DNA from: Thermoplasmata archaeon
GTDB taxonomy: Archaea; Thermoplasmatota; Thermoplasmata; Thermoplasmatales; Thermoplasmataceae
Assembly: GCA_021802365.1 (NCBI GenBank)
Contig: JAKAAJ010000001.1
Span: 1 to 64,000, forward strand
Direction: 5' to 3'
DNA length: 64,000 nt
Made by a program: the position numbers and the translations under genes
Part shown: positions 25,507-34,230 of the stretch, in pieces
Position numbering within the stretch: position 1 is the stretch's first letter
How the letters are laid out: every line of letters begins with the position of its first letter
Notes under the pieces: generated by a model
What the model was told of the DNA's origin: nothing
The model's database searches: none
Seen by the model: the letters and a program-made list of their open reading frames with translations, nothing else

Positions 25507-26273
25507 TTTAGGGCCTCCGCAAATTCTCTACTGCTTGCTCCGATTATGGATTTTCTCTCCCTGACATCCAGCCCCATGTTAAAATCATTGAAATGGCCAT
25601 CTAATACAATGCCCCCAGCTTCCCTGAGGATAAGTACCCCTCCGGCCACATCTATATTTCTAAGTGAGTTGAAATCACCTACATATGCCATAAGATCCGC
25701 TGATCCATTTGCCACCAGACAGAGTTCCAGTGAGGCACAACCAAGTGATCGGATTCTCCAGCCGCCCCTTAGGATCGGGGAAACATGATCATGTCCTGCT
25801 CTTCCAAGGCCTCCGAGAGCGCATCCCCGTGGATCCTGGGAAACTTTTATTCTCTTTCCGTTTGCGAACGCTCCCTTGCCTTTTACAGCATGATAATTTG
25901 TTTTCCTGGCCAGGTCTGCAACTATAGCAATCCTCGCTGATGATAGATCCTCCTTTACAACCGCACCGGAAAATGAAAAGAAAGGTATGCCATTCTCCGC
26001 ATTGTATGTTCCATCCAGCGGATCAACCATTAAAGACTCCCCATAGCCGAGGTCAGTAAAACCACTCTCCTCGCTTATGACATTCAGAGGCAGATCCCTT
26101 TCGCGTATAAAATTCAGGATATGATCATCACAGATTCTGTCAAGTTGATGGGTTGCGGTACCATCTGCACCCATTCCGATGATATTGGTTCTATTGACTG
26201 AACCGGTCTGTGAGGAGATGAGTTCCCTTAAAGAATTTCCAAGTTCAATGAGTTCATTTTCAAGATCCGACAC
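25503..26273 (-). CDS. suhB: Inositol-phosphatase family enzyme (IMPase/archaeal FBPase)
   Basis: 256 residues. Metal ligands are visible in EESG (68-71), DPLDGTYN (84-91) and NIDVAGG near 212. Archaeal members often hydrolyse both inositol 1-phosphate and fructose 1,6-bisphosphate. In some thermophiles the related enzyme is fused or linked to NAD kinase, and the overlap with nadK here echoes that. The exact substrate cannot be decided from sequence. Confidence 0.88.
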   Translation of the reverse strand: MSDLENELIELGNSLRELISSQTGSVNRTNIIGMGADGTATHQLDRICDDHILNFIRERDLPLNVISEESGFTDLGYGESLMVDPLDGTYNAENGIPFFSFSGAVVKEDLSSARIAIVADLARKTNYHAVKGKGAFANGKRIKVSQDPRGCALGGLGRAGHDHVSPILRGGWRIRSLGCASLELCLVANGSADLMAYVGDFNSLRNIDVAGGVLILREAGGIVLDGHFNDFNMGLDVRERKSIIGASSREFAEALK

Positions 26274-26324
26274 AGTGTCAATATTATAACACTAAAGATA
26301 ACCTTTCTGGGAAAAATTGGAAAA

Positions 26325-27143
26325 TCAGTCTCCAACAACACTGTCCAGCAGAAGATTCAGCCTCTGAGAAAGCCTCTTAAGTGCATAGTCCAGCACATCT
26401 ATTGCCTTCAGTGAGCCATCCGTCTCAAACTGGAACACGTATTTGGTATCATCCTCTGTTACCTTTACGTCAGGATTGTCAAGCAACTGCGAAAGAAATG
26501 TGCATCTGTTATCATCGCTGAACACTATCCTTTCAGCATTTTCCGATACAACTGAATCTAGACAGTGATTCTTGTAGGTCTCCCAGTTCTTAACCTTCTT
26601 CTTCTCTACCAGAAATTCTCTATGATACTTGTACGAGACCCCAGAGGTTACCTGCCATTTGGTGTGCTTTTTCCCTGTACCAAGTATGGCTTCGGCTGTA
26701 ACCAGAATTGCCTGTCTCGGGCCAAGCTTCACAATTGGAATCTCCTTATCGGCAGGAACAAGATCTGACTTTCCGACAGGCTGGAGGTCACCTGAGTTTA
26801 CGACGCCAGAGCCTATCTTGTTTATCGAAAATGTCATTGTGCATAGTGGGCAACCCTCACCTTTGCATGAGCAATTATCCCTGAAATTCATTGAAAGATC
26901 TGAAACAATAGGCACCAGAGAAAGCCTATGCGCTACTATTTCATCGAATAATGGAAGGGATGAGTCATACACATTGCCCTCACTGTCTCTTATCTGGCCA
27001 TGATGAAATATAACTTTATCTATGGCAAGCTTCGGGACGTCATCCATCAAAGTTCTTCTCAAGGCGTTTGCTGTTGATGGTGTGAGTCCATCCGCGGTGA
27101 ACCGGATAAAGTCATCAGACATTGTGTTAATTGTCACTGACAT
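26325..27143 (-). CDS. rpoD: DNA-directed RNA polymerase subunit D (Rpo3)
   Basis: About 272 residues from ATG 27143, which follows the S11 stop by 4 bp. Subunit D forms the assembly platform with L, like bacterial alpha. The start of the D-domain ([24 protein letters not shown]) is typical. The inserted domain has four clustered cysteines, [11 protein letters not shown], expected to bind an Fe-S cluster as in many archaeal D subunits. It is the last gene of the S13-S4-S11-rpoD operon, the standard archaeal order. Confidence 0.96.
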   Translation of the reverse strand: MSVTINTMSDDFIRFTADGLTPSTANALRRTLMDDVPKLAIDKVIFHHGQIRDSEGNVYDSSLPLFDEIVAHRLSLVPIVSDLSMNFRDNCSCKGEGCPLCTMTFSINKIGSGVVNSGDLQPVGKSDLVPADKEIPIVKLGPRQAILVTAEAILGTGKKHTKWQVTSGVSYKYHREFLVEKKKVKNWETYKNHCLDSVVSENAERIVFSDDNRCTFLSQLLDNPDVKVTEDDTKYVFQFETDGSLKAIDVLDYALKRLSQRLNLLLDSVVGD

Positions 27144-27147
27144 CTGT

Positions 27148-27531
27148 TTATACTCTCCTGCCTCTCTTACCGCCTTTCTTCTTTGTTCCGTCATGTGGAA
27201 TCGGAGTTACCTCTTCAATTCTCAGGATCTTGAAGCCAGCTCTTGAAAGAGCTCTAATTGCACTCTGAGCACCTGGTCCAGGGATCTTTGATTTGTTTCC
27301 GCCTGGAGCCCTTACCTTGATTATGAGATCAGATATCTCCTTCTCCCTCAGTTTTTCAGCAACCAGATCAGCTGCTTTCATTGCAGCATATGGGCTTGAC
27401 TCATCTCTGTCATTCTTCACTACCATGCCGCCTGTGGCTTTGGCGAGGGTTTCAGCCCCTGTTGGATCAGTTACCAGAATTATAGTATTGTTAGCTGAGG
27501 CAAAAATATGTGCTATTCCTGTTTTGTTCAT
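27148..27531 (-). CDS. rps11: Ribosomal protein uS11
   Basis: 127 residues, the normal length. It binds 16S rRNA at the platform near the mRNA exit site. Start [18 protein letters not shown] and the end [23 protein letters not shown] are characteristic. It overlaps the S4 stop by 4 bp. The AK6/Fap7-like gene at 15114 encodes the likely maturation partner of this protein. Confidence 0.98.
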   Translation of the reverse strand: MNKTGIAHIFASANNTIILVTDPTGAETLAKATGGMVVKNDRDESSPYAAMKAADLVAEKLREKEISDLIIKVRAPGGNKSKIPGPGAQSAIRALSRAGFKILRIEEVTPIPHDGTKKKGGKRGRRV

Positions 27532-28157
27532 CTTCCTCTACCTCTTCTTCCCTGCCTGTCGTTCCTCCCACGGCTGCGCTCAGGAGGGACTTCCTCCTTC
27601 TGCTCTCTTTCCCCATTTGGAAGGACATTGCTCATAATTACCTGCCTCATTGGATGAAGATCATCCTTGAATGGAGAGTTTTCAACATATTCAATGCTAT
27701 CCTCCAGTGATGCCTCAACCATTATGCTTGGTATGGTAACTCTTCTTCCATTCATTGTAACATGGCCATGTGTAATCAACTGCCTTGCCTGTTTGAGAGT
27801 TCTTGCAAGGTTTCTTCTGTATACTATGGTCTGAAGGCGTCTTGCAAGTATAGCCTCGATATCAAGTGAAAGGACATCATCGAGGGTTGCGTTGCCACCG
27901 AGAAGCTTGTATCTGTTAAGCCTTGCTATGAGGGCATCATACTGTTTCTGGGCATTTGGATCATTATTCCTTAGCTTTGCCTGTAGATCTCTAGCCTGGC
28001 TTCTGAAATTGTCAAGGAACGACTGCCCCTTCCAGAGTTCTCTCTTGTTCTTCAGCCCATATTTTTCAACTATGACCCTCTCAGAGTCAATTCTGTCTTT
28101 TTCCCAAGGGTGCCTTGGTGTTGAATATGTCTTGTGCGGAAATTTAGGATCTCCCAT
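27528..28157 (-). CDS. rps4: Ribosomal protein uS4
   Basis: 209 residues. It nucleates small-subunit assembly on 16S rRNA. The S4 RNA-binding domain ([35 protein letters not shown]) is near residues 97-132. The C-terminal tail ([22 protein letters not shown]) is basic and disordered. The gene is 6 bp after S13 and overlaps S11. Confidence 0.98.
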   Translation of the reverse strand: MGDPKFPHKTYSTPRHPWEKDRIDSERVIVEKYGLKNKRELWKGQSFLDNFRSQARDLQAKLRNNDPNAQKQYDALIARLNRYKLLGGNATLDDVLSLDIEAILARRLQTIVYRRNLARTLKQARQLITHGHVTMNGRRVTIPSIMVEASLEDSIEYVENSPFKDDLHPMRQVIMSNVLPNGEREQKEEVPPERSRGRNDRQGRRGRGR

Positions 28158-28163
28158 AATTCA

Positions 28164-28676
28164 TCACTCCTTCTTCCTCTGAACTCCTACAGTAAGGCCT
28201 CTTCTTCCATTTGACCTTGTTCTCTGACCTCTTACTTTTTTGCCCAGTTCGTGCCTTATGCCACGATATGACTTCATCTTCTTCATGAGGTTAATGTCAT
28301 CCTGGATTATTATATCGAGATCGTTGGACACCAGATTAAGGTCTTCCCCGTTCACTGCATCTCTGCGGTGATTTTTGGCCCATACTGGAACACCTTCGTA
28401 TTCCTTTGATTCCACGTAATCTCTTATTCTGTCTGTCTCCTCTTCAGGCAGCTCACCAATCTTTGTTTTGCCATTGATGTTGAGTTTTCTGGTGATAATC
28501 TGTGCCAGCCTTGGTCCAATCCCCTTTAGATCAGATAATGCTAGCTCAACGGATCTTTCACCGTCCAGATCCTTTCCCGCAATTCTTACAATATACTGGA
28601 AATTCTCCTTTTTTGCATCCTGCTTCTTAGGCTCCTGTTTTTTATTATCCTGCTTGTTATCCTGCTTAGATGCCAT
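28164..28676 (-). CDS. rps13: Ribosomal protein uS13 with Lys/Gln-rich N-terminal extension
   Basis: 170 residues. It contacts the A- and P-site tRNAs and the large subunit from the 30S head. The core starts near residue 26 (NFQYIVRIAGKDLDGERSVELAL), and the helix-two-turn-helix and basic tail (RGIRHELGKKVRGQRTRSNGRRG) are standard. The first 25 residues, made almost only of K, Q, D, N and E, are an extra low-complexity extension. First gene of the operon, with GGATGG just before the ATG. Confidence 0.97.
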   Translation of the reverse strand: MASKQDNKQDNKKQEPKKQDAKKENFQYIVRIAGKDLDGERSVELALSDLKGIGPRLAQIITRKLNINGKTKIGELPEEETDRIRDYVESKEYEGVPVWAKNHRRDAVNGEDLNLVSNDLDIIIQDDINLMKKMKSYRGIRHELGKKVRGQRTRSNGRRGLTVGVQRKKE

Positions 28677-28716
28677 TGAACCATCCTTTGAATATTATCC
28701 CCCAATCGAACAGACA

Positions 28717-28727
28717 CTTATATTATT
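28717..28727 (-). promoter_or_regulatory. TATA element of the S13-S4-S11-rpoD operon
   Basis: Minus-strand AATAATATAAG lies about 45 bp before the S13 ATG, giving a leader of roughly 20 nt that contains the ribosome site. Confidence 0.5.
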
Positions 28728-29014
28728 GTCCTTTCACGATGGAGCGTCTAAGAGTATTCCTTAAGGATATATAAACTGAGCCCTCCAGGATAGATATGGA
28801 ATCGATCGGGCCTATTGTCCCAATATTACCATCTAAATTCATTACCATCTAAATTCCAGAGAATCTATGATATTACACCCGAGGCTAAATTTATAAAAAT
28901 TAACATTTACTGCTCAAATTAAGTTTGTATCTACGCATTATTAATTGAAATTGTTACAATGTCTTATTCAATCAGTGGCATTTGACCTGGCTTCTTCATC
29001 AATTTTCAGGTGAT
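28728..29014. other. Intergenic stretch between S13 and DUF357 genes
   Basis: About 290 bp without a supported gene. It holds a 16-bp perfect tandem repeat (listed separately), the start of the S13 promoter and AT-rich DNA. A box C-like TGATGA and CTGA pair near 28980-29005 on the minus strand was weighed as a C/D guide RNA and not accepted. Confidence 0.4.
28825..28856. repeat. Two perfect 16-bp tandem copies
   Basis: The unit ATTACCATCTAAATTC occurs twice in a row. It lies about 100 bp upstream of the S13 TATA element, outside any gene, and could be a replication-slippage duplication or a pair of binding sites. Confidence 0.7.
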
Positions 29015-29302
29015 TTAACTGAAGTTAGTAAAGAGCCTGTGGTCTCCCTTTCCATCCAGGACACCGAGTCTGACCAGTGCATCTATCCACCCATATGAGT
29101 AGTTTATAGCAGCAAAAGCATTGAGCAGGTCCCCCTTTTCAATAAAATATTTAGAATCCTCATAATAACTCCTTATCAGATTCAGGGAGTCTTCAGCAAA
29201 CCTGTAAAGGAAAGAGTCACTGTGTGGTGAAACTGTAATCTTCCCGAGAGCTTCCTCCTCTATTGACATATATCTCAAAACCCTCTCTTTCAGATCTTCC
29301 AT
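29015..29302 (-). CDS. DUF357 family archaeal protein
   Basis: About 95 residues from ATG 29302 (MEDLKERVLRYM). The central motif RSYYEDSKYFIEKGDLLNAFAAINYSYGWIDALVRLGVL is diagnostic of DUF357, a small all-helical archaeal family with a HEPN-like or TPR-like look and unknown role. The upstream codons to 29353 lack family similarity and are not included. It is a single gene divergent from the ABC exporter. Confidence 0.8.
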   Translation of the reverse strand: MEDLKERVLRYMSIEEEALGKITVSPHSDSFLYRFAEDSLNLIRSYYEDSKYFIEKGDLLNAFAAINYSYGWIDALVRLGVLDGKGDHRLFTNFS

Positions 29303-29397
29303 GTTATGGTATAATCTGCCATTATTTATTAGGCTCCACATAATTTGCCTCATCTATTGAGAAATTAACCTGGATCAGATCATTTGGTGGCCTCTAT

Positions 29398-30237
29398 ATG
29401 ATACACTGCGAAAACCTTACCAAAAAATACAGTGACGGATTTACCGCCCTAAATTCTGTTTCGTTTGAAACAACTGGAAGGATTAACACATTGATAGGCC
29501 GGAACGGAGCTGGGAAAACCACACTTACCAGAATTCTTTCAACCCAGCTCATGCCTACTTCTGGTACAGCCTCCATCAATGGTATGGATATAACCAAAGA
29601 CGTAGATCAGATCAGGAGAAGCATAGTCAGCATACCACAGGAGGCTTCACCTCTTGGTATACTGACTGCCCAGGAGCAGGTAGGGATGTTCCTGATTGGC
29701 AGAGGACATTCTTTCAGATCAGCAAAGGAGGAGTCAAGAATTGCACTTGAATCACTTGGGTTGGGTGATTTCAGGAATCTACCGGCCGACAAGCTTTCGG
29801 GTGGGATGAAAAGAAAGATCTTTGTAGCAATGGCCATCGCATCGAGGGCTGAGACAGTTTTCCTTGATGAACCCACAACCGGCCTCGACCCCATATCCAG
29901 AATAGAAGTCTGGTCCGCAATACGGGAGATAGAGTCAGAAATCTTCCTGACAACCCACTATATGGAGGAGGCCCAGGATCTTTCTGAGCATGTGTTCCTT
30001 CTTGAACATGGAAACATAGCTGCAAGTGGCACGGTAAAGGATCTTCTGAAACCTTTTTCTGGAAAGGTCCGCGTGGAATCACACACAGAGATTCCGGATG
30101 CAATTAAGATAGGGGCCATGTGGATTTCATATGTTACTGCTGATGAGACTTCAGAGTATCTGGGAAAGGGATGCACAATCAAACCCATAAGCCTGGATGA
30201 CGTGTTCATCTCAAGGGGGGTTGAAGTTGAATCTTAG
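29398..30237 (+). CDS. ABC transporter ATP-binding protein (ABC-2 exporter type)
   Basis: 279 residues. Walker A is GRNGAGKTT near residue 34, signature LSGGMKRK near 129, Walker B TVFLDEPTTGLDP near 153, and the switch His follows in LTTHYMEEA. The C-terminal tail resembles the DrrA/CcmA-like group that energises drug, lipid or glycan export. It overlaps the permease gene, with which it forms a two-gene unit. The substrate is unknown. Confidence 0.9.
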   Translation: MIHCENLTKKYSDGFTALNSVSFETTGRINTLIGRNGAGKTTLTRILSTQLMPTSGTASINGMDITKDVDQIRRSIVSIPQEASPLGILTAQEQVGMFLIGRGHSFRSAKEESRIALESLGLGDFRNLPADKLSGGMKRKIFVAMAIASRAETVFLDEPTTGLDPISRIEVWSAIREIESEIFLTTHYMEEAQDLSEHVFLLEHGNIAASGTVKDLLKPFSGKVRVESHTEIPDAIKIGAMWISYVTADETSEYLGKGCTIKPISLDDVFISRGVEVES

Positions 30238-30949
30238 GTTCATAGTTTCGCTGGCATGGTCATATGGTTTCAGGGTTATATTCAGGGGCCCATCCTACAT
30301 TATATCATCGATGAGTGCCCCTCTCACATTACTTTTCATAGTATCCATACTCTCTCATGGAACACTCATCAACTACGCTCTTGTGGGTGGATTTCTTGGC
30401 CTCATAGCATCTGTTGCACTTTCCAGTTCTGGAGATGCAGCTTTCATGAGGCTACAATTAAGATTTCAGGACCTCTATGTTGCATCGAAGGTCTCCCCTT
30501 CAGATTACATGATAGGGCTGACCCTTAGTTATGTGATATTCTCACTTCCAGGGATCATACTGTATGCAATACTTGGTGCCATATTTCATATATTCACCCT
30601 TGGAGCTGTTCTGGCACTTATAGGAATTATGTGTTTCCTGGTTGTTGGGACATCTTCTATCTCTTTCATTGTGTCTAGCAGTATAAAGCACGTGAGAAAC
30701 GTATGGGGAATAGCAGGGATCATGTCTGTCATAATGACTGTGCTTCCTCCAACATTCTATCCTTATGAGTATATTCCAAAATGGGCACTATACGCTCTTT
30801 CTGCAACACCAGTGACGCCTGCGGCAGTACTCGCTCAGTGGGCCTTTGGCCTTTCGCCGCCAATGATCAATGAGCTTTACATATTTGTCATAGAGACTAT
30901 AATATATTTCTCAATGGCACGTTATTTAACTAGATGGAGGGAAAACTGA
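30227..30949 (+). CDS. ABC-2 type transporter permease
   Basis: About 240 residues with six membrane segments, matching the ABC-2 permease plan (IFRGPSYIISSMSAPLTLLFIVSIL at the start). The TTG at 30227 is favoured because AAGGGGGG lies 6 bases upstream; ATG 30197 would add ten residues. Either start lies inside the ATPase gene. An inverted repeat follows the stop at 30954-30973. Confidence 0.85.
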   Translation: MNLRFIVSLAWSYGFRVIFRGPSYIISSMSAPLTLLFIVSILSHGTLINYALVGGFLGLIASVALSSSGDAAFMRLQLRFQDLYVASKVSPSDYMIGLTLSYVIFSLPGIILYAILGAIFHIFTLGAVLALIGIMCFLVVGTSSISFIVSSSIKHVRNVWGIAGIMSVIMTVLPPTFYPYEYIPKWALYALSATPVTPAAVLAQWAFGLSPPMINELYIFVIETIIYFSMARYLTRWREN

Positions 30950-30953
30950 GTCG

Positions 30954-30973
30954 CAGAATTCACTTTGATTCTG
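30954..30973 (+). terminator. Possible terminator hairpin of the ABC operon
   Basis: CAGAAT and ATTCTG flank an 8-base loop 5 bp after the permease stop. No long T-run follows, so it may act as a 3'-end hairpin rather than a strict intrinsic terminator. Confidence 0.35.
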
Positions 30974-31004
30974 TAAAATGTTTAATGATTGTGTGCTACA
31001 GCAT

Positions 31005-31331
31005 TCATCTGGATCTGCTGTAATTGGCAATTAAATCCAGGAGCTTTCTCTTTGTCTCCTGGTCAAAGGCCCCCTCTTCCTCCTTCTTTAGAATGTAGTC
31101 CCTTGCCTCCTTGATGCCTCTTTTGGAGGCAATGGAGTAGATGCTCCCCATTACAGCTCCCCTTACACTGTCCGGGAGATCCTCTACCGCTCTCCCAAGC
31201 ATAAAGTTGAACTCTTCCGATTTTCTCATGTCAAGTTTTCTTATTTTCTTTCCACTAGGCTCAGGGTGATTGTATCTTTCAGCTCTGTTAAACCTGCTGA
31301 ACCTGCTGGATTTATTTGCCTTATTCACCAT
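31005..31331 (-). CDS. Basic small protein of unknown function
   Basis: 108 residues. A basic N-terminal tail (NKSSRFSRFNRAERYNH...KKIRKLD) precedes a compact helical part from about residue 36, including EEFNFMLGRAVEDLPDSVRGAVMGSIYSIASKRG. The tail suggests nucleic-acid contact. It lies 30 bp downstream of taw2 on the same strand and may be co-transcribed. I do not recognise the family. Confidence 0.55.
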   Translation of the reverse strand: MVNKANKSSRFSRFNRAERYNHPEPSGKKIRKLDMRKSEEFNFMLGRAVEDLPDSVRGAVMGSIYSIASKRGIKEARDYILKKEEEGAFDQETKRKLLDLIANYSRSR

Positions 31332-31361
31332 GAAATTTGATTAATATGCTTTCTTGGTTCT

Positions 31362-32390
31362 TTATGCTTTTCCCTCTGGGCACCTGAATACCTTCAAAGT
31401 TACCTGATAGTGCCAGTTATGTGGCGAGTATGATTTCACGACCTTTGAATCTGAAACATCCAGAATATAACCCATGTGCCGTGCCCTTGCTGTGATTTCT
31501 CTATGAATCTGATCAATTTCCCCCGTTGGGGCAAGAAGATGCATTACTATTTCCGTACCCTCGTGGGACCTGAAAAGTGCACTGGAAAGAAAATCCATGG
31601 AAGAAAAATGGCCCATAATTATGAGATCGGCCTTCAATGAGCCCCATGAATTGCGGCAATCTGAGTTCACCGCCTTGATCCTAGATTCCAACCCGTTTAA
31701 GGAGATATTTTGAAGTAGATATCTGTAGGAAACAGGATTTATTTCGCTGCAGTAGACAACTTTAGCTCCTGAATATTTTGCACAAGGCAGTGCAAAGTAG
31801 CCTATCCCTGAGAACATATCCAGAACAGCCTTGCCCTCAAGGTTCCTGTTCCGGAGAACCCCTCTGACATTAACGTTCCCAGGCGAGAACATAACCTTCT
31901 GAGGATCGAATTTGAACAGGACACCATTTTCACGGTGCAATACCTCATGTGATTTCCCATGAATGAGATGAAGGCCCGGTACCCTCTCTACTCCTCTTAC
32001 TCTGGAGATGTCCAGATAGATCGCCTTTGCACCTGTAAATTTCAGCAGTATTTTCAATGCCCTTTTCGAAGGCATTTTCCCATTATTCGACTTGATAACT
32101 ATGGAGTCTCCCAGCCTGATCCACTTTCTTGGGACAAAGTACCTTGAAGTGGCTTTCAGCCTTATTTTTCTCAGATAATAATGTGGTGAGTCGGCCAATT
32201 CTCTGTTCCAGAAATTATCTATTCCAATTTCGAAGCCATCTATTGAAACATTGTCCTTAACGGGGATCAGAATAGTGTCACCAGATCTTCGAATGTGGTA
32301 CCTCTTGTCGATAACATTTCTCCTTAGAAGTCTGGAGATGAGCTCATTTGCCCCTTCTTTCAGGACCGCTATCATTGGCCTTTCTGTCAT
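31362..32390 (-). CDS. taw2: Taw2: tRNA-Phe wyosine aminocarboxypropyltransferase (TYW2 homologue)
   Basis: About 342 residues from ATG 32390. It transfers the 3-amino-3-carboxypropyl group of SAM to 4-demethylwyosine at position 37 of tRNA-Phe, after Trm5 and Taw1. The fold is Trm5-like with a SAM site DMFSGIGYFALP. Where Trm5 has NLPxSA, this protein has IIMGHF, the Taw2-type MGY-like motif with His in place of Tyr. The longer frame to 32444 adds residues unlike the family and is rejected. It is divergent from hemC. Confidence 0.8.
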   Translation of the reverse strand: MTERPMIAVLKEGANELISRLLRRNVIDKRYHIRRSGDTILIPVKDNVSIDGFEIGIDNFWNRELADSPHYYLRKIRLKATSRYFVPRKWIRLGDSIVIKSNNGKMPSKRALKILLKFTGAKAIYLDISRVRGVERVPGLHLIHGKSHEVLHRENGVLFKFDPQKVMFSPGNVNVRGVLRNRNLEGKAVLDMFSGIGYFALPCAKYSGAKVVYCSEINPVSYRYLLQNISLNGLESRIKAVNSDCRNSWGSLKADLIIMGHFSSMDFLSSALFRSHEGTEIVMHLLAPTGEIDQIHREITARARHMGYILDVSDSKVVKSYSPHNWHYQVTLKVFRCPEGKA

Positions 32391-32446
32391 TTTCCGGATC
32401 CAGGATAGTTTGCAATGCATTAAAAAAATTCCATTTCGCTGCAACT

Positions 32447-32457
32447 ATCATAGTATA
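32447..32457 (+). promoter_or_regulatory. TATA-like element of hemC-hemD
   Basis: CATAGTATACA lies about 25-30 bp before the hemC ATG at 32479, consistent with a leaderless transcript. Confidence 0.4.
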
Positions 32458-32478
32458 CAGGAAATTGCAAGAAGATAA

Positions 32479-33393
32479 ATGTCTAAAATCAATATCACCC
32501 AAATGAGGCTCAGGGTTGGAACAAGGCCTAGCCAGCTTGCAGTTAGACAGGCTGAACTTGTGAAGGCCGCTCTTTCAAGAACTGGTATAGAGGGCGATAT
32601 TGTGAAGATTGAATCACAAGGTGACAGGGATCACCAGACCGCCCTTTCAGGGTTCAAAGGAGTGGGAGTCTTCGTATCGAGCCTCAACGACGCACTTCTT
32701 GCTGGCAGCATAGACATTGCAGTCCACAGTGCCAAAGACCTTCCTTCTGAGTTGCCTGAAGATCTTTCAATTAACGCTGTTCTGGAGAGGGGGCCGCACA
32801 ATGATTCTCTTGTCTCAGACACCTCTCTTGAGAAATTACCGTCCGGTGCAGTAATAGGAAGCTCCAGCCCCAGGAGATCATTCATGTTGAAAAGGGTCAG
32901 GCCAGATCTTCTTGTCAGAGACATAAGAGGAAATGTAGATACAAGACTGAGAAAGCTGGAAAATGGAGAATATGACGCGATTATTCTTGCGGAGGCTGGG
33001 CTCAAACGACTTGGTATTTCAGTCCAGCGTCAGCTGCTACCTGAAACTGACTTTGTTCCTGCACCATGCCAGGGAATAATAGCTGTTGTTTGCAGAAAAA
33101 GCCACAAGGACTATCAAAAAATTTCCTCCATAACAGATCAGGTGACAATGGAGCAGATGAAAATTGAGAGGAGTTTAACAGCCTCAATGGCTCTTGGCTG
33201 TTCTGCTCCCGCAGGTATTTTTGCCAGATATAATGGCAGAGAATACGAGGTAATATCATCATTCTATTCCAGAGACGGAAAAAGGCACACCGATATCAGC
33301 GGAACCGTACAAGGGGAGAAGGATCTAGGAGAACTGCTGGATAGGATGAAGAAATCTGTTCCATCAGACTACGGGCTTGGGGATAGCCAATGA
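32479..33393 (+). CDS. hemC: Hydroxymethylbilane synthase (porphobilinogen deaminase)
   Basis: 304 residues. It joins four porphobilinogens into hydroxymethylbilane for heme and corrinoid synthesis. The N-terminus RVGTRPSQLAVRQAELV, the catalytic HSAKDLPSELP region near residue 82, the SSPRR motif near 136, and the dipyrromethane-cofactor Cys in ALGCSAPAG near 241 are all present. The ATG at 32503 gives the family's usual start, but promoter spacing favours 32479. Its stop overlaps hemD (ATGA). Confidence 0.95.
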   Translation: MSKINITQMRLRVGTRPSQLAVRQAELVKAALSRTGIEGDIVKIESQGDRDHQTALSGFKGVGVFVSSLNDALLAGSIDIAVHSAKDLPSELPEDLSINAVLERGPHNDSLVSDTSLEKLPSGAVIGSSSPRRSFMLKRVRPDLLVRDIRGNVDTRLRKLENGEYDAIILAEAGLKRLGISVQRQLLPETDFVPAPCQGIIAVVCRKSHKDYQKISSITDQVTMEQMKIERSLTASMALGCSAPAGIFARYNGREYEVISSFYSRDGKRHTDISGTVQGEKDLGELLDRMKKSVPSDYGLGDSQ

Positions 33394-34109
33394 GTGAACC
33401 ATGCCGGATAATTATAACTACGAGGCCATCCTGGAAATTCAAGCCAATTAGGGTTCCTGAAGGATTCAGGATCATCAATATACCACTGACGGAAATCACC
33501 CCTATTTCTGTTGACTGGAACCATATCAGGGCCTTCGCACCGCAGGTTCTCATCTTTACGAGTACAGTTGGGGCCAGGATATTTATTGAGAGTGAGAATG
33601 AATTTGTGTCAGATAAAATTGAGGTTATTGCAATTGGAAGTGCTACAGCCAGTGAACTTTCCTCAAGATTCAGCAATATAACTGTTCCTGCCAGTCGGAA
33701 TTCTGATGGCATAGTTGATTTGCTCAGTTCAGGAAACTACAATGAAAGAAAGATTGCCGTTTTCTCCAGCGCCAAAAGCAACCGGATAATACAGAACTAT
33801 CTCTCAAAAAACAATTACACATACATACAGTGTGATCTTTATGATGCACTTCCTGTCTCCAGTAGCAAAATCACCGAATATCTTCCAAGAAATGATGTTG
33901 CTGCAGTTATAATCACATCCTCGCAGGAGGCCGAAGTGTTTATGGATATTGCCGGCCCACAGGCAGCTCTGAAACCTCTTTATGCAATAGGTGAAACTAC
34001 TGCTTCTACAATGAATAGGATAGGAATTCCCCCTTCAGAACCATTGGGAAAATCAGATCTGGAATCACTTGTTAAAGAAATATGCAGGAAATTCTCAGGC
34101 AGTACCTAA
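33390..34109 (+). CDS. hemD: Uroporphyrinogen-III synthase
   Basis: 239 residues. It closes and inverts ring D of hydroxymethylbilane. The family is poorly conserved, but the two-lobe plan is visible: FAPQVLIFTSTVGARIF near 50, a second lobe DVAAVIITSSQEAEVFM near 170, and YAIGETTASTMNRIGI near 197. Coupling to hemC by ATGA makes the call secure. No other porphyrin gene is in the window. Confidence 0.88.
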   Translation: MSEPCRIIITTRPSWKFKPIRVPEGFRIINIPLTEITPISVDWNHIRAFAPQVLIFTSTVGARIFIESENEFVSDKIEVIAIGSATASELSSRFSNITVPASRNSDGIVDLLSSGNYNERKIAVFSSAKSNRIIQNYLSKNNYTYIQCDLYDALPVSSSKITEYLPRNDVAAVIITSSQEAEVFMDIAGPQAALKPLYAIGETTASTMNRIGIPPSEPLGKSDLESLVKEICRKFSGST

Positions 34110-34111
34110 AA

Positions 34112-34186
34112 TAGCGGGGAATGGATTTGAACCATTGATCTACGGGTTATGAGCCCGTCGGGATCTCCTAACTACCCCACCCCGCT
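34112..34186 (-). tRNA. Initiator tRNA-Met (CAT)
   Basis: A full cloverleaf reads on the minus strand. Acceptor AGCGGGG pairs with CCCCGCT, with an unpaired A behind. The anticodon arm ACGGG-CTCATAA-CCCGT has CAT in the loop, and the T arm is AATGG-TTCAAAT-CCATT. The A1:U72 pair and three consecutive G:C pairs closing the anticodon loop are hallmarks of archaeal initiator tRNA. CCA is not encoded and no intron is seen. Confidence 0.95.
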
Positions 34187-34230
34187 TCCCACAGGTATAC
34201 GTGCGTAAAATAATAGGTTTTGCATCGCCT

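Noticed and set aside
28975..29012. C/D box guide RNA on the minus strand (TGATGA and CTGA boxes after the DUF357 stop).
   Set aside because: Box spacing is about 20 nt instead of about 12, no second C box is seen and the ends do not pair.
32391..32444. Extended start of Taw2.
   Set aside because: The extra residues do not resemble the family and would run into the hemC promoter.
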